From Pirellulaceae bacterium (GTDB lineage Bacteria; Planctomycetota; Planctomycetia; Pirellulales; Pirellulaceae), in the NCBI GenBank assembly GCA_020852965.1, contig JADYZV010000073.1, positions 1 to 64,000 of the forward strand: 64,000 nt of DNA. Direction: 5' to 3'. This document shows, in pieces, positions 1 to 8,707 of this stretch (the stretch's first letter is position 1; every line of letters begins with the position of its first letter). A program made the position numbers and the translations under genes. The notes below the pieces were generated by a model, which saw only the letters and a list, made by a program, of their open reading frames with translations, was not told the DNA's origin and did not search any database.

Positions 1-208
1 ATTTTCCCCCTACGCGACCACCTTGATGACCTGGGGAGGCTTGCGCGGCGGGATCTCGATCGCTTTGGCGCTCAGTCTGCCGCCGACCGCCAACCGCGAT
101 TTGTTTTTGACCGTGACCTACGGTGTCGTGGTCTTCTCGATCATCGTGCAAGGGCTGAGTATCGGCAGCCTGGCCCAGAGATTGCTTCGAATCGACGCCA
201 GCGGATGA
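1..208 (+). CDS. CPA1-type Na+/H+ antiporter, C-terminal fragment (5' end outside window)
   Basis: The reading frame enters the window at base 2 and stops at 206-208, so only the last 68 residues are seen. The stretch WGGLRGGISIALALSLP is the conserved helix of CPA1/NhaP sodium-proton antiporters, and a further hydrophobic helix follows (VTYGVVVFSIIVQGLSIG). The ATG at 23 is internal, not the start. Members exchange Na+ or K+ for H+ across the inner membrane. The family call is firm from the motif; ion specificity cannot be told from this fragment. Confidence 0.8.
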   Translation, partial: FSPYATTLMTWGGLRGGISIALALSLPPTANRDLFLTVTYGVVVFSIIVQGLSIGSLAQRLLRIDASG

Positions 209-562
209 AAACAACGAGGCTAGGCTCGAATGGATTTCGTGGCCGTGGAGTATCTGTGGGCCGCAGACGCAACCTTACCTCTTTGTCCAGTCCCCACAAC
301 GAAGGTGGTCCATTAGAGTTGTATCGTTGGGGGATCGAGCAAAGGATAGGACTATAATAGTCGATGTAGAATTGACAATACTGTGAATACCTAGTGCTTC
401 AACCATTTTTAATTTTTGGGTTGGTCGTAGTGGACGAGGTTACAAGTCCCAAACGTATTACGAATCAATCGGACTCGTAACCTCGTCCACTACCCTTGAT
501 TTTAAAGTGGTTGAAGCACTAGTCGCTCCTTGGCTTAAGGCTTTATCCAAACTAGTACTCAC
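209..562. other. intergenic region with a TATAAT box and one family-A repeat
   Basis: No gene is visible in this 354-bp gap. TATAAT occurs at 353-358 inside the small palindrome GACTATAATAGTC, but there is no convincing -35 box, so it is not called as a promoter. The right part is a complete family-A palindromic element (391-522), listed separately, which ends 40 bp before the next start codon. Confidence 0.5.
391..522. repeat. family-A palindromic repeat, complete copy 1 with CTAG ends
   Basis: This is a 132-bp nearly palindromic element that begins and ends with CTAG. The outer arms are CTAGTGCTTCAACCA and TGGTTGAAGCACTAG. The inner arms (427-449 and 471-493) are the GTAGTGGACGAGG...AGTCC / GGACT...CCTCGTCCACTAC pair shared with eight other loci in this window. 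No open reading frame or transposase lies in it. It looks like a MITE or REP-type non-autonomous element. Confidence 0.9.
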
Positions 563-1810
563 ATGCCGCTACCGATTGTCACGCTGAAGAACGACGAACG
601 ATGGGACTGCCAGCGGTGTGGTTTTTGTTGTCGTGGTAGCTTGATTCTGCTCAGTGTGGAAGACGCTCAGCGGTTGCGCAGCCAGAAATGGGACGAGCAG
701 CCGGAGTATGAAAAGACTCGCATCATGGTTCGGCATCGAGGTGCGGGTAGTTCCTTTCGGCTGGCTCATCGCGACGATGGAACTTGCATCTTTCTCAATG
801 AAGACGGACTGTGTCGCATCCATACAAAATTCGGTCTCGAAGCCAAACCAACGGTCTGTCGCACGTTCCCGATGCAATTGATCCCGCATGAGAAACACGC
901 TGTGTTGACGTATCGCCGCGCGTGCCCATCCGCGGCTGCGGATCGCGGCACGCTGGCCAACGAGCGCGTGGCGTTGATAAAGCAAATGGTGCAGGGAGAT
1001 TGCTTAAAAGCCGAAGCGATCGTGCCTCCGCTGTTAAAGTCAGGCGAACAACGCAATTGGAAAACGATTCGTATTGTGTTGGAGTCCGTTGGCGATTTGC
1101 TGCGTGACGGGCGATATCCGCCTGTGCGGCGATTGGTTCACGCGTTGCAGTTCGCCAGAAACATAGACGCCGCAAAAACGCGGCGCTTAACCGATCGCCA
1201 AATCGCCGAACTCGCGCGGACGTTGGCCGAGCTGATGCCTGAGGAAGCCAAACCGTTTTTTGAGGATCGCAAATCCCCCACGAGAATATCGAAAATCTTG
1301 TTTCGGCTGACGGCGGTGTCATACGCTCGCCTGCATCCGCATTGCCGGCACGAAGCGAACTGGTCCATGCGGTTGGACTTGGCGCGAACGTCGTGGAAAT
1401 GCTTGCGAGGATCGGGCCAAACGCCCGTTTGGGGCAATGCGTTTCCCGCCGCAACATTCGAGTCCCTCGAAGAGCCCCTGGGCATCAAGTCGCCGGACAT
1501 CTACCTGCCGTTGAGCCGATTGATCGAGACGACTTCGGAGTCATTTCTGTACGCACTTGCCAATCGTGGCCGATGGTCGGTGACCGACAGCATCCGGGGT
1601 TTGGCATTGCTGTTTCCGATCGGCATGTGGCTGCTTCGCTGGCAGGCTTCCCATCACGAGCCGACCTCGGAGGACATGTTGAACATCGTCGTGACGCTCG
1701 ACCGTGGTCAAGGAGAACAGTCGCTGAGCAGTAAATTGCAGCGTCTGAAACTCGCGATGTTGGGTTTCAACGGTGAACTGGAGCGACTGGTTGTCTGGTA
1801 TGCTCGTTAA
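563..1810 (+). CDS. YkgJ-family cysteine cluster protein
   Basis: This 415-residue protein starts with the Fe/Zn-cluster type motif CQRCGFCC (C16, C19, C22, C23), followed by C75, C84, H87 and C99 in the contexts GTCIF, GLCRIH and VCRTFP. That arrangement defines the YkgJ/UPF0153 family (PF03692), whose cysteines probably bind metal. The roughly 270-residue C-terminal extension is mostly helical and not recognised. The biochemical role of the family is unknown. The gene stands alone, with a family-A repeat on each side. The ATG at 563 is used although no clear ribosome binding site precedes it. Confidence 0.8.
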   Translation: MPLPIVTLKNDERWDCQRCGFCCRGSLILLSVEDAQRLRSQKWDEQPEYEKTRIMVRHRGAGSSFRLAHRDDGTCIFLNEDGLCRIHTKFGLEAKPTVCRTFPMQLIPHEKHAVLTYRRACPSAAADRGTLANERVALIKQMVQGDCLKAEAIVPPLLKSGEQRNWKTIRIVLESVGDLLRDGRYPPVRRLVHALQFARNIDAAKTRRLTDRQIAELARTLAELMPEEAKPFFEDRKSPTRISKILFRLTAVSYARLHPHCRHEANWSMRLDLARTSWKCLRGSGQTPVWGNAFPAATFESLEEPLGIKSPDIYLPLSRLIETTSESFLYALANRGRWSVTDSIRGLALLFPIGMWLLRWQASHHEPTSEDMLNIVVTLDRGQGEQSLSSKLQRLKLAMLGFNGELERLVVWYAR

Positions 1811-1844
1811 ACCCCGATTATTTATCAGTGCATAAAACGAGAGC

Positions 1845-1975
1845 CTAGTGGTCCGTCAAGATTGAGTATTCGGGTAGTGGACGAGGTTACGAGTCCGTTT
1901 TATTTGAGGTATCACAGGACTCGTAACTTCGTCGACTACGATCCACCGTAATTTTTAGCTGTCACAGAGCACTAG
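1845..1975. repeat. family-A palindromic repeat, complete copy 2
   Basis: This 131-bp element is bounded by CTAG (1845-1848 and 1972-1975). The core arms are at 1874-1896 and 1917-1939. The left terminus CTAGTGGTCCGTCAAG belongs to a different terminal subtype from copy 1. The right end lies 4 bp beyond the stop codon (1980-1982) of the convergent propeller gene, so the element fills the gap between two convergent genes and may act as a bidirectional transcript end. Confidence 0.9.
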
Positions 1976-1979
1976 CAGG

Positions 1980-4900
1980 CTACTCGCCTTCGACCAGTAC
2001 CTCTTCCAGAGTCGGCAGTGCCGATTCGCGTTCGGCCTCGCTGATTGGTGCAAAGGCCATCGACGTTTGGATCGAATAATTGCAAATGCAACTGGCACTC
2101 GCCTCAGGAATCAGCAGGCGGCCTGCGGCAGGGATCATGTTGATCCAGCAGCCGGCGCGGTTGGGCGCTAGCGCCGTGAATGCCTTGCCACCGGGTCGCG
2201 ACAAATCGAGCAACGTTGGATTGCTGGCGCGAAAGAAAAGGAAATGGCCGGTACCGGTCAGCGTACCGCAACTATGGCCTGGACGTACCAGCGCCCAATC
2301 TTCCGCTGCACCCTCGGGAACGACCCGGTTACCATTCCGCAGGTCATACAGATAGGGTTCGGCCACCAAGAGTTGTGTTCCGTCGGCTTGGCTGAGCAGC
2401 ACTGGATGATGAACTTGTTCGCCATGAAATAGCCCGCTGCGCACATGCCGATGTTTGGCTTGCCAAATCGGCGCGCCGTCCTTGAGCGACCATACCCGCA
2501 TGGCGTAGTTCGCCTTGTCCTCTTCGCTTTCGGAGGTCGTCAAGACGACTTTGTCGCCGGCCAATTGACCATACATCATATTGCTCGCTTCAGGCCAAAC
2601 TAGCGGTTGTTCCCAGGCGACTGCACCTGTCTCGGTGTTTAGACAGACTAGCTGAGCCTCCTCCATGATCGTAGCGAGTGGAACTTGATCCGTCGCGTGA
2701 TCGATGCATGCGGCCGAGCGGCCTTCGACAAAAATCATGCGCTGTCGTTCCTCATCGACCGCAAGGGATCCGTGCGCGATGACCCCCTGCCCTTCATAGG
2801 ACCACAGCATCGCTCCGCTGCCATCGAGTTTGCTGACCGCGCGGGCTGTTACCAGCGGTCGCTCCGAGTTGTAGTCGTTGTTGACAAACGTATAGCGAGT
2901 TGGAGTGTCTTGGGCGGTTCGTGGAGCGGTCGGTTTCATACGCGTCGCATAAATGGAATCGCCGAACTGAGCGACGTAGCCCCACACCGTCTCGATGCCG
3001 CTTGGAGGAACATTGGTTTTGGTGAGCAGCCCTCCCGTGTAGGCATTGATCTGCCACAATTCCACGCCAGCGGCCACGCTCAACGTCTCCCCTTGCTCCG
3101 ACAGTGTGGCATAGCCCGCATCGAGTGGAGTGACATAGCGCATCGCTCCAACTGGAAGCTCGCGTTGCCAACGCTCGACGCCATTGGCTGGATCGACTCC
3201 AATCAGCAGCCCGTCACCTTGCATTACCAGCACGGCACCTGCCGCCAAAGGGGCAGGACCACGCAGGTGGCGATCGGGCATGCGCGACGGCCCGACACCA
3301 CCAAACCACTGTAGACGAAACGCGCTGGCGCTACCCACGTAGGGATCGCGACTGTCTGCCTGATTGGTGGGGTCCGCATATTGGTGCCGCCACGCGCCCG
3401 AGTTGACCAGCGCAGATTTGATCTGCAATTTGTCTGAGCCGACACGCGACAAGACGCCAATCTTATCTACTAGCATGGTCATCAGTTCAGCATCATTTCG
3501 CTTGCTGGATGCACCTTCAATAACGGCGTTGAACAAACCTGGCGCAATGGGAAATGGCGCGTTGTCGGGTTGCAGCCAAACCGACACGCGGCTTCCGTAG
3601 ATTTGTTCGTCCTGGAACTGAGTATGCAAGCGGCTCGCAATCATCTGCTGGGCGACCAACGACAGGACGTTGAATTCAGAGTTCGTTACAATGCTTCTGG
3701 CCAAGTCTCCATCATCGTCGCCCATTAGCAGAATCCAGCCGCGCGCGACTGGCAGTTGTTCCAAGACCGCAGCTACTCGTTGCGCTAACTTTGGCGACCG
3801 CTTCTGCGTCGCAGATGTCCTCTCCGCCAGTGCGAGCGTCGAGGTAGTAGGTTCAGTGAAACTCCCGTCGTGCGCGTCGCCCGTGGCGCCCTGCCACGCA
3901 TAAATTGCGCCAGACTGGGTGGTCGCGACCAACGTTTCCGGCATGTTTTTCGCCGCAGAGCTAACCGCCAGATACTGGATCGCATCGTCGACGTTGGGGA
4001 GCAAGAGTTCATTAAGGAGCGTTCCATCGCTGCCATTGCGGATTTCGATCTTGGGTCCTTGAGCGATAAAGAGAATAGGTTTTTCATTTGAGCCAGCGCC
4101 GATCATCGTCCCTTTGAGATTGCAGTCGAGCGACCATTGCGGAGTCATTTCGCCTATATTCAGTACCTCAGCATCGACGCAGGTTAACTGTTTACCATTG
4201 GCCGTCCAAATCCGTTTTGCCCCCGCGACGATTAGCCGACCAGCGAACGTGAGCATTTTGGCATCGGTGGCTGATGGCCGCGCCTGAACGGACCCATCGT
4301 TGCCGGGCCCGGAGAAAAAAGCCTGCTCGGTCAACATGCAAAAGTTTCCACCTGGGCTAGGAAGTTCGGTCGCGAACTCACCATTGTCGCGACGGATTGC
4401 AAACGGAGTAGCGCGCCCCGTGGGGACATACAGCAGGTTGCCTTCGGTGGCCAATAAATATCCCTGGGGTGATTTTGTAGTATTTCGACGCCAGTGGACT
4501 TTTCCTGTGGCACGATCCAGAGCGACCAAGTAGACCCCCTGACTCGGAAATAGACCAGCGCTTGCATAAACAAATTGAGCGTCGGCCAAGACCGAAGTGC
4601 GAACCGGATGCGGGCTGATCAGACGATTGTTGCCGATGATCGCGGGCATCGCAGGCCCTACATGCACCGACCAAACCTCTGCACCGTCCGTCAAATTTAC
4701 GGCGCGAACCATTCCATCATCGGCACCCAGATAAGCGATACCATCCACGATCGAGGGGGCATATCGTATTGGTGCTCGCATCACGTACTGCCACTCGATC
4801 TCTCCCGTGGTGGGAGCGAGTGAAATCAAACGGTCGTTGGCCGAAGAGGTCACCAGCACGTGGTGAGCTCCCTGCGCATCGCGAGCGATCAACGGTATGT

Positions 4901-5195
4901 CCCCCGAGTCATCGGTCATTCGCGGCTCGAGGGAGGAGAGCTTGTTCCACAGGCTTGCTTTGGCTGGCGCGGGCCAAGCTGGGGTAGGCGAACCGAGTAC
5001 TGGCTGGTACCACAGCGGTTCCCAGGCGGTCGCCGTGATCTCTTGTTCGCCAAAATTCGTTCGCTGTGGATTTGCCCGGTGCGCAGGCCAATCGGCCATC
5101 ACGGGTTGCATTGCTAAGCCACCCGCTACGAGCACACCCCTTAGCAGTCTCTGTGCAAATGAAAGCAATTGGGATTTAGTAAACATGACTTGCAT
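1980..5195 (-). CDS. large secreted PQQ-binding-like beta-propeller protein
   Basis: This protein has 1071 residues. The N-terminus has a basic segment and a hydrophobic core ending in VMA before DWPAHRANPQRT, a plausible signal peptide. Repeated Trp-docking propeller blades such as GEIEWQY, GAEVWSV, GKVHWRR, GVERWQR and GAVAWEQ support PQQ-like/WD40-type propellers, probably two. The C-terminus has the CxCxYxxQTSxAF-like motif CICNYSIQTSMAF, which I associate with exported planctomycete propeller proteins. PQQ binding itself is not shown. An ATG at 5195 follows AGGA and is preferred to the upstream TTG at 5219; the ATG at 5186 is also possible. The substrate is unknown. Confidence 0.8.
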   Translation of the reverse strand: MQVMFTKSQLLSFAQRLLRGVLVAGGLAMQPVMADWPAHRANPQRTNFGEQEITATAWEPLWYQPVLGSPTPAWPAPAKASLWNKLSSLEPRMTDDSGDIPLIARDAQGAHHVLVTSSANDRLISLAPTTGEIEWQYVMRAPIRYAPSIVDGIAYLGADDGMVRAVNLTDGAEVWSVHVGPAMPAIIGNNRLISPHPVRTSVLADAQFVYASAGLFPSQGVYLVALDRATGKVHWRRNTTKSPQGYLLATEGNLLYVPTGRATPFAIRRDNGEFATELPSPGGNFCMLTEQAFFSGPGNDGSVQARPSATDAKMLTFAGRLIVAGAKRIWTANGKQLTCVDAEVLNIGEMTPQWSLDCNLKGTMIGAGSNEKPILFIAQGPKIEIRNGSDGTLLNELLLPNVDDAIQYLAVSSAAKNMPETLVATTQSGAIYAWQGATGDAHDGSFTEPTTSTLALAERTSATQKRSPKLAQRVAAVLEQLPVARGWILLMGDDDGDLARSIVTNSEFNVLSLVAQQMIASRLHTQFQDEQIYGSRVSVWLQPDNAPFPIAPGLFNAVIEGASSKRNDAELMTMLVDKIGVLSRVGSDKLQIKSALVNSGAWRHQYADPTNQADSRDPYVGSASAFRLQWFGGVGPSRMPDRHLRGPAPLAAGAVLVMQGDGLLIGVDPANGVERWQRELPVGAMRYVTPLDAGYATLSEQGETLSVAAGVELWQINAYTGGLLTKTNVPPSGIETVWGYVAQFGDSIYATRMKPTAPRTAQDTPTRYTFVNNDYNSERPLVTARAVSKLDGSGAMLWSYEGQGVIAHGSLAVDEERQRMIFVEGRSAACIDHATDQVPLATIMEEAQLVCLNTETGAVAWEQPLVWPEASNMMYGQLAGDKVVLTTSESEEDKANYAMRVWSLKDGAPIWQAKHRHVRSGLFHGEQVHHPVLLSQADGTQLLVAEPYLYDLRNGNRVVPEGAAEDWALVRPGHSCGTLTGTGHFLFFRASNPTLLDLSRPGGKAFTALAPNRAGCWINMIPAAGRLLIPEASASCICNYSIQTSMAFAPISEAERESALPTLEEVLVEGE

Positions 5196-5262
5196 CAGTC
5201 CTGGTAAGCGGTGAAACAAATACCATTTGAGCTCCTGTGCTCAAACCGTTGCGCGTTGGCAA

Positions 5263-5667
5263 CTACGGAGGATCGTTCTTACTTTGCTCTAGTTTTTCTT
5301 TGACTTCCGATTCTGAATTGACGCGGCGAAAAGTTTCTATGATCGGCCCCATAAGTTTGGCAGGAACTCGGCCAATCTGCGTGCAACGCCTTAGCTCAAT
5401 TACGTCGAACCATCTACACTTGACAACGTTTGGCTGGTCTAGGCCAGTCCCACAATTCTCAGAATACGGCAATCTGATTTCGTTCGGTTGCAGGTTGTCT
5501 GGGTCAAAGGTTGTCGTTATGGCGAGCACCAACGCTTTCAGTTCTTCCGACTTGATAACAAGACATGGCCGCGTTTTGCCGTTCCGATCTTGAACGTCAT
5601 AGATAAATACCAGAACGACCGAACTAGGGAAAATATCCTTGGCGGGTGATTCGTCTTCTGGCACCAT
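5263..5667 (-). CDS. MazF/PemK-like toxin-type endoribonuclease
   Basis: This 134-residue protein carries the MazF/PemK layout: an N-terminal beta strand (VVLVFIYDVQD), the conserved RPCLVI strand, a central strand ALVLAITT, a CGTGLDQPN segment at the place of the usual TGL...S region, and a C-terminal IGRVP turn. MazF enzymes cut mRNA at short sequences. A strong ribosome binding site (AAGGAAG) overlaps the stop codon of the upstream gene, so the two are translated together. No canonical AbrB-type antitoxin is present. The N-terminal extension of about 15 residues is unusual. Toxicity and cleavage specificity are inference. Confidence 0.7.
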   Translation of the reverse strand: MVPEDESPAKDIFPSSVVLVFIYDVQDRNGKTRPCLVIKSEELKALVLAITTTFDPDNLQPNEIRLPYSENCGTGLDQPNVVKCRWFDVIELRRCTQIGRVPAKLMGPIIETFRRVNSESEVKEKLEQSKNDPP

Positions 5668-5677
5668 CCAGCTTCCT

Positions 5678-6145
5678 TTACTCTGGCCATTCTTCTATGG
5701 GTGTCCTGAGTTCGGTGCAGTAATCGAGCGAAGGGAGCTTTGTTCGATAATCAATCTCGGCTTCCATGTCAAAGTCGTGCATAGCCGAAAGCTTAGCCTT
5801 GTTCAAGCAAGATTCAAACGCTTGCCGCCGGTCAACAACAAATCCTTGGAAGGTTTTCAGCGTTGTTTGCTCGATGTCGATCATCAAATCTAGGTATTGA
5901 CGGCTCAAGGCTTTGAGTCGTCGGTCTACTTCTTCGCTGTAAGAATTAGGCGAAGCGAATAGCGATTGACGATAGTAACGGTCGAATCGCTCAATTTCGT
6001 CGAACAGTTCAACCATGTCGCCAAGCAAGTCTTCAAACTTGTAAAGCGCCATGGCTAATTCATGGTCTTTCTTCCAGACCTCTTGGCGACTGCTGCATGA
6101 GGCTAACTTCTGCTCTGCGGAATGCGGCGTTAGAGTGGAAATCAT
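5678..6145 (-). CDS. hypothetical protein, partner of the MazF-like gene
   Basis: This 155-residue acidic, largely helical protein is not recognised. It contains a long predicted helix (KFEDLLGDMVELFDEIERF) and no DNA-binding motif I can identify. Its TAA stop at 5678-5680 sits inside the ribosome binding site of the MazF-like gene, 10 bp before that start, so the pair forms a tight operon. Position alone suggests it could be a non-canonical antitoxin or a toxin modulator. It is about twice the length of a usual MazE. The start is the ATG at 6145, with GGAG upstream. Confidence 0.55.
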   Translation of the reverse strand: MISTLTPHSAEQKLASCSSRQEVWKKDHELAMALYKFEDLLGDMVELFDEIERFDRYYRQSLFASPNSYSEEVDRRLKALSRQYLDLMIDIEQTTLKTFQGFVVDRRQAFESCLNKAKLSAMHDFDMEAEIDYRTKLPSLDYCTELRTPIEEWPE

Positions 6146-6378
6146 GGTTTTCGGTTTCTCCAGCTACTCTCCAGATTCGTACTCATCGTCGCAATTGTCC
6201 CCCGACCCTCTAGGAAACGGAACTGTGGGAGTCGTGTAGTCATTCTTTAATGTTAGCATAAAAGCAACCCATCTATCGATGATTCTTAATGTTCCACTGG
6301 TTCAGATTAGAATTTTGGGCGTTGGCGCACCGACCTAGCTCAGGTCGCTAATTCTTACTAGAATTGAGCATTGTAGTT

Positions 6379-6463
6379 GGATGGGTGGCAGAGTGGACGA
6401 TTGCGGCGGTCTTGAAAACCGCTGTACCGAAAGGTACCGGGGGTTCGAATCCCTCCCCATCCG
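6379..6463 (+). tRNA. tRNA-Ser (anticodon TGA)
   Basis: This 85-nt class II tRNA folds with the 7-bp acceptor stem GGATGGG/CCCATCC, anticodon loop CTTGAAA (anticodon TGA, reading UCA), a long variable arm built on TACC/GGTA and the T-loop TTCGAAT. The discriminator is G, as is usual for serine tRNAs. CCA is not encoded. It lies 39 bp upstream of upp on the same strand. Confidence 0.95.
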
Positions 6464-6502
6464 CTCAAATGGTAAGGCGAATTTTTCTGTGGGGGAGCGC
6501 GT

Positions 6503-7138
6503 GTGAGCGAAGTGTTTGCGGTTGAGCATCCATTGATCGATCATCACCTAACGGTTCTGCGCGACGAAAATACCTCCCCTGCTCTGTTTCGCCAACAAAT
6601 TCGCCGCCTAGCAACCTTGTTGGCTTACACGGCCACAAGCGATCTTCCGACGACTTCCAAAGCGATTCGTACACCCATGACGCAGATGGTGGGAAGCGAA
6701 TTGTCCGTTCGGGTGGCGATCGTGCCCATCCTGCGCGCCGGCTTAGGGATGGTTGAGCCGCTGCAAGAACTTCTTCCGGAGGCTGAGGTGTGGCACCTGG
6801 GGATGTATCGCGACGAACGCACGGCGACTCCGGTTGAATACTACTGCAAGCTGCCGCAGGGGGGAGCTTGTGATATTGGCTTCGTACTCGACCCGATGCT
6901 GGCTACCGGCGGTAGTGTCATCTCCGCTTTGGAAACGCTCGCTCGCTGGGGCTGTCCCGATCTGCGCGTGCTGAGCATTATCGCGGCGCGACCTGGCGTC
7001 GAGCGACTGACGCGAGAATTTCCACAGGTTAAAATCTATGTGGCTGCCGTCGACCCAGAATTAAACGAACACAAATTCATCGTGCCTGGTTTAGGGGACG
7101 CAGGGGATCGTATTTTTAATACGCCCCCATCGAATTGA
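6503..7138 (+). CDS. upp: uracil phosphoribosyltransferase
   Basis: This 211-residue cytoplasmic enzyme of pyrimidine salvage makes UMP from uracil and PRPP. Family signatures are RAGLGM near residue 80, the PRPP loop LDPMLATGGS, and the C-terminal uracil-binding region (VPGLGDAGDRIFNTP). Length is typical for the family. The start is the GTG at 6503, preceded by GGGGGAG, and the next codons SEVFAVEHPL match the usual N-terminus. The downstream ceramidase-like gene starts 54 bp later in the same direction, so they may share a transcript. Confidence 0.95.
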   Translation: MSEVFAVEHPLIDHHLTVLRDENTSPALFRQQIRRLATLLAYTATSDLPTTSKAIRTPMTQMVGSELSVRVAIVPILRAGLGMVEPLQELLPEAEVWHLGMYRDERTATPVEYYCKLPQGGACDIGFVLDPMLATGGSVISALETLARWGCPDLRVLSIIAARPGVERLTREFPQVKIYVAAVDPELNEHKFIVPGLGDAGDRIFNTPPSN

Positions 7139-7191
7139 CTTGTCCACTGCTTGGGGCGCCACAAAACTCTCCTGTAGCAAAGTGCCTACCT

Positions 7192-8589
7192 ATGTTGACG
7201 TGCAACTCGGTTTCTACGATTTCTCTAAGGCTGAAGTTGGCAGCAGTGGGGCTCGTTCTAGCCCTACTCTGGCCGCAGGTGGCCGATGCCCAAGTGAGTT
7301 TGGCAACGTTCGCGGTCGATATCACCATTCCTGTGGGGCATCGCTGCATGGGCATCCTCCCGACCAAAGTGCGACAAATCGACGATCCATTGCAAGCGGT
7401 CGGGCTGGTTCTATTGGGGCCCGACGAACCAGTGGTAGTGGTCGCGCTCGATTGGTGCGAGGTTCGCAATGCGGCTTATGATTTGTGGCGCGACGAGCTG
7501 GCAAAGGTCGCTTCGACGACTCGCCAACGCGTGTTGGTCTGCTCGCTTCACCAACACGATGCACCAGTAACCGATAATCGAGCCCAAGAATTGCTGGACG
7601 AGGTCGGTCTACCCGGCGAGCTGTTCGATGTCGATTTTCAGGCCGCATGTATCGCCGATACGGCCGCAGCATTAAAAGCTGCTATCGCTCAGGCGCAGCC
7701 GGTGACGCATGTCGGAATCGGCCAAGGCCAAGTTGAGAAGGTGGCTAGCAATCGTCGCGTCGAGTATGCCGATGGCTCGGTCCGTTTTGATCGCCAAAGC
7801 AGGTCGGGTGCCGATTCATTACTAGCCAAGTTGGATGCTGGCGAGATAGATCCCTGGCTCAAATCGATCAGTTTTTTCAACGGTGAGCAAGAGTTGGCGG
7901 TGCTCTCCTGCTATGCGACTCATCCAATGAGCTCCTATGGCCAAGGGGCCGTCAGTGCCGACTTCATTGGACAAGCGCGGCGCAGGCGGCAAGTCGACAC
8001 GCCGGGAACACTGCAAGTCTATTTGACTGGTTGCAGCGGCGATGTGACTGCGGGCAAATACAACGACGGCTCTCTGGCCGCACGAGGACTGCTGGCCGAT
8101 CGCCTGTACCAGACTATGATCGTGGCGGCCGAACAGACGGTGCGTTACGAAGTCGATGGCTGGACGTTTCGATGCGCCGAGCTGACCTTGCCGTTTCACG
8201 ATGGAGCGGAGTTTACGCGTGAGGCCATGTCGAAAGTGTTGCGCGACCCGCAGGCTAAGATGGACCAACGCATCCTCGCTGCGATGGGGCTTAGCTCGCT
8301 CGAGCGCGTCGAGCGTGGACAGCCGATCGACGTGCCATGCCTCGATTTAGGAGTCGCCCAACTAGTCGTCTTGCCCGGCGAAGCCTTCGTGGGATATCAG
8401 TTGATGGCACAACGCCTACGTCCCAAGTCGTTCGTGATGGTCAGCGGCTATGGTGAATGTTGGACCGGCTACATTCCCACCCAGAGCGCCATGGTCGATG
8501 GCTTTGACCATGGTTGGCGTTGGGTTGGTCCAGAATGCGAACCTCTTGTCGAAGAGGCTCTGAAGCAAGTTTTAGAAGTTACCAAATAG
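7192..8589 (+). CDS. exported neutral/alkaline ceramidase-like protein
   Basis: The protein has 465 residues, with a signal peptide ending at VADA-QVS. The following FAVDITIP start strand, SLHQHDAP near residue 117 (equivalent to the metal-binding THTHSAP of neutral ceramidases) and GCSGDVTAGKYND near 280 (the GDVSPN-like nucleophile region) place it in the N-terminal-domain family of neutral/non-lysosomal ceramidases. Such enzymes hydrolyse N-acyl bonds, but planctomycete members are uncharacterised. The ATG at 7192 is preferred to the upstream TTG at 7135 because it gives a clean signal peptide. A second family member lies at 61710-63863. Confidence 0.75.
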   Translation: MLTCNSVSTISLRLKLAAVGLVLALLWPQVADAQVSLATFAVDITIPVGHRCMGILPTKVRQIDDPLQAVGLVLLGPDEPVVVVALDWCEVRNAAYDLWRDELAKVASTTRQRVLVCSLHQHDAPVTDNRAQELLDEVGLPGELFDVDFQAACIADTAAALKAAIAQAQPVTHVGIGQGQVEKVASNRRVEYADGSVRFDRQSRSGADSLLAKLDAGEIDPWLKSISFFNGEQELAVLSCYATHPMSSYGQGAVSADFIGQARRRRQVDTPGTLQVYLTGCSGDVTAGKYNDGSLAARGLLADRLYQTMIVAAEQTVRYEVDGWTFRCAELTLPFHDGAEFTREAMSKVLRDPQAKMDQRILAAMGLSSLERVERGQPIDVPCLDLGVAQLVVLPGEAFVGYQLMAQRLRPKSFVMVSGYGECWTGYIPTQSAMVDGFDHGWRWVGPECEPLVEEALKQVLEVTK

Positions 8590-8707
8590 GTCGGCGAATT
8601 AATTTTCAATTTGCAGCGTCCATTTTTCAATTTGCAATCTCAGTTCGGGACGAGGCCGGTGGACCAGATAACCATGTTCATCAGGCCAGTCGGCGTTTGG
8701 GCAATGG

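Noticed and set aside
353..358. TATAAT in the first intergenic gap as a promoter
   Set aside because: No -35 at suitable spacing, and a 132-bp palindrome separates it from the next gene.
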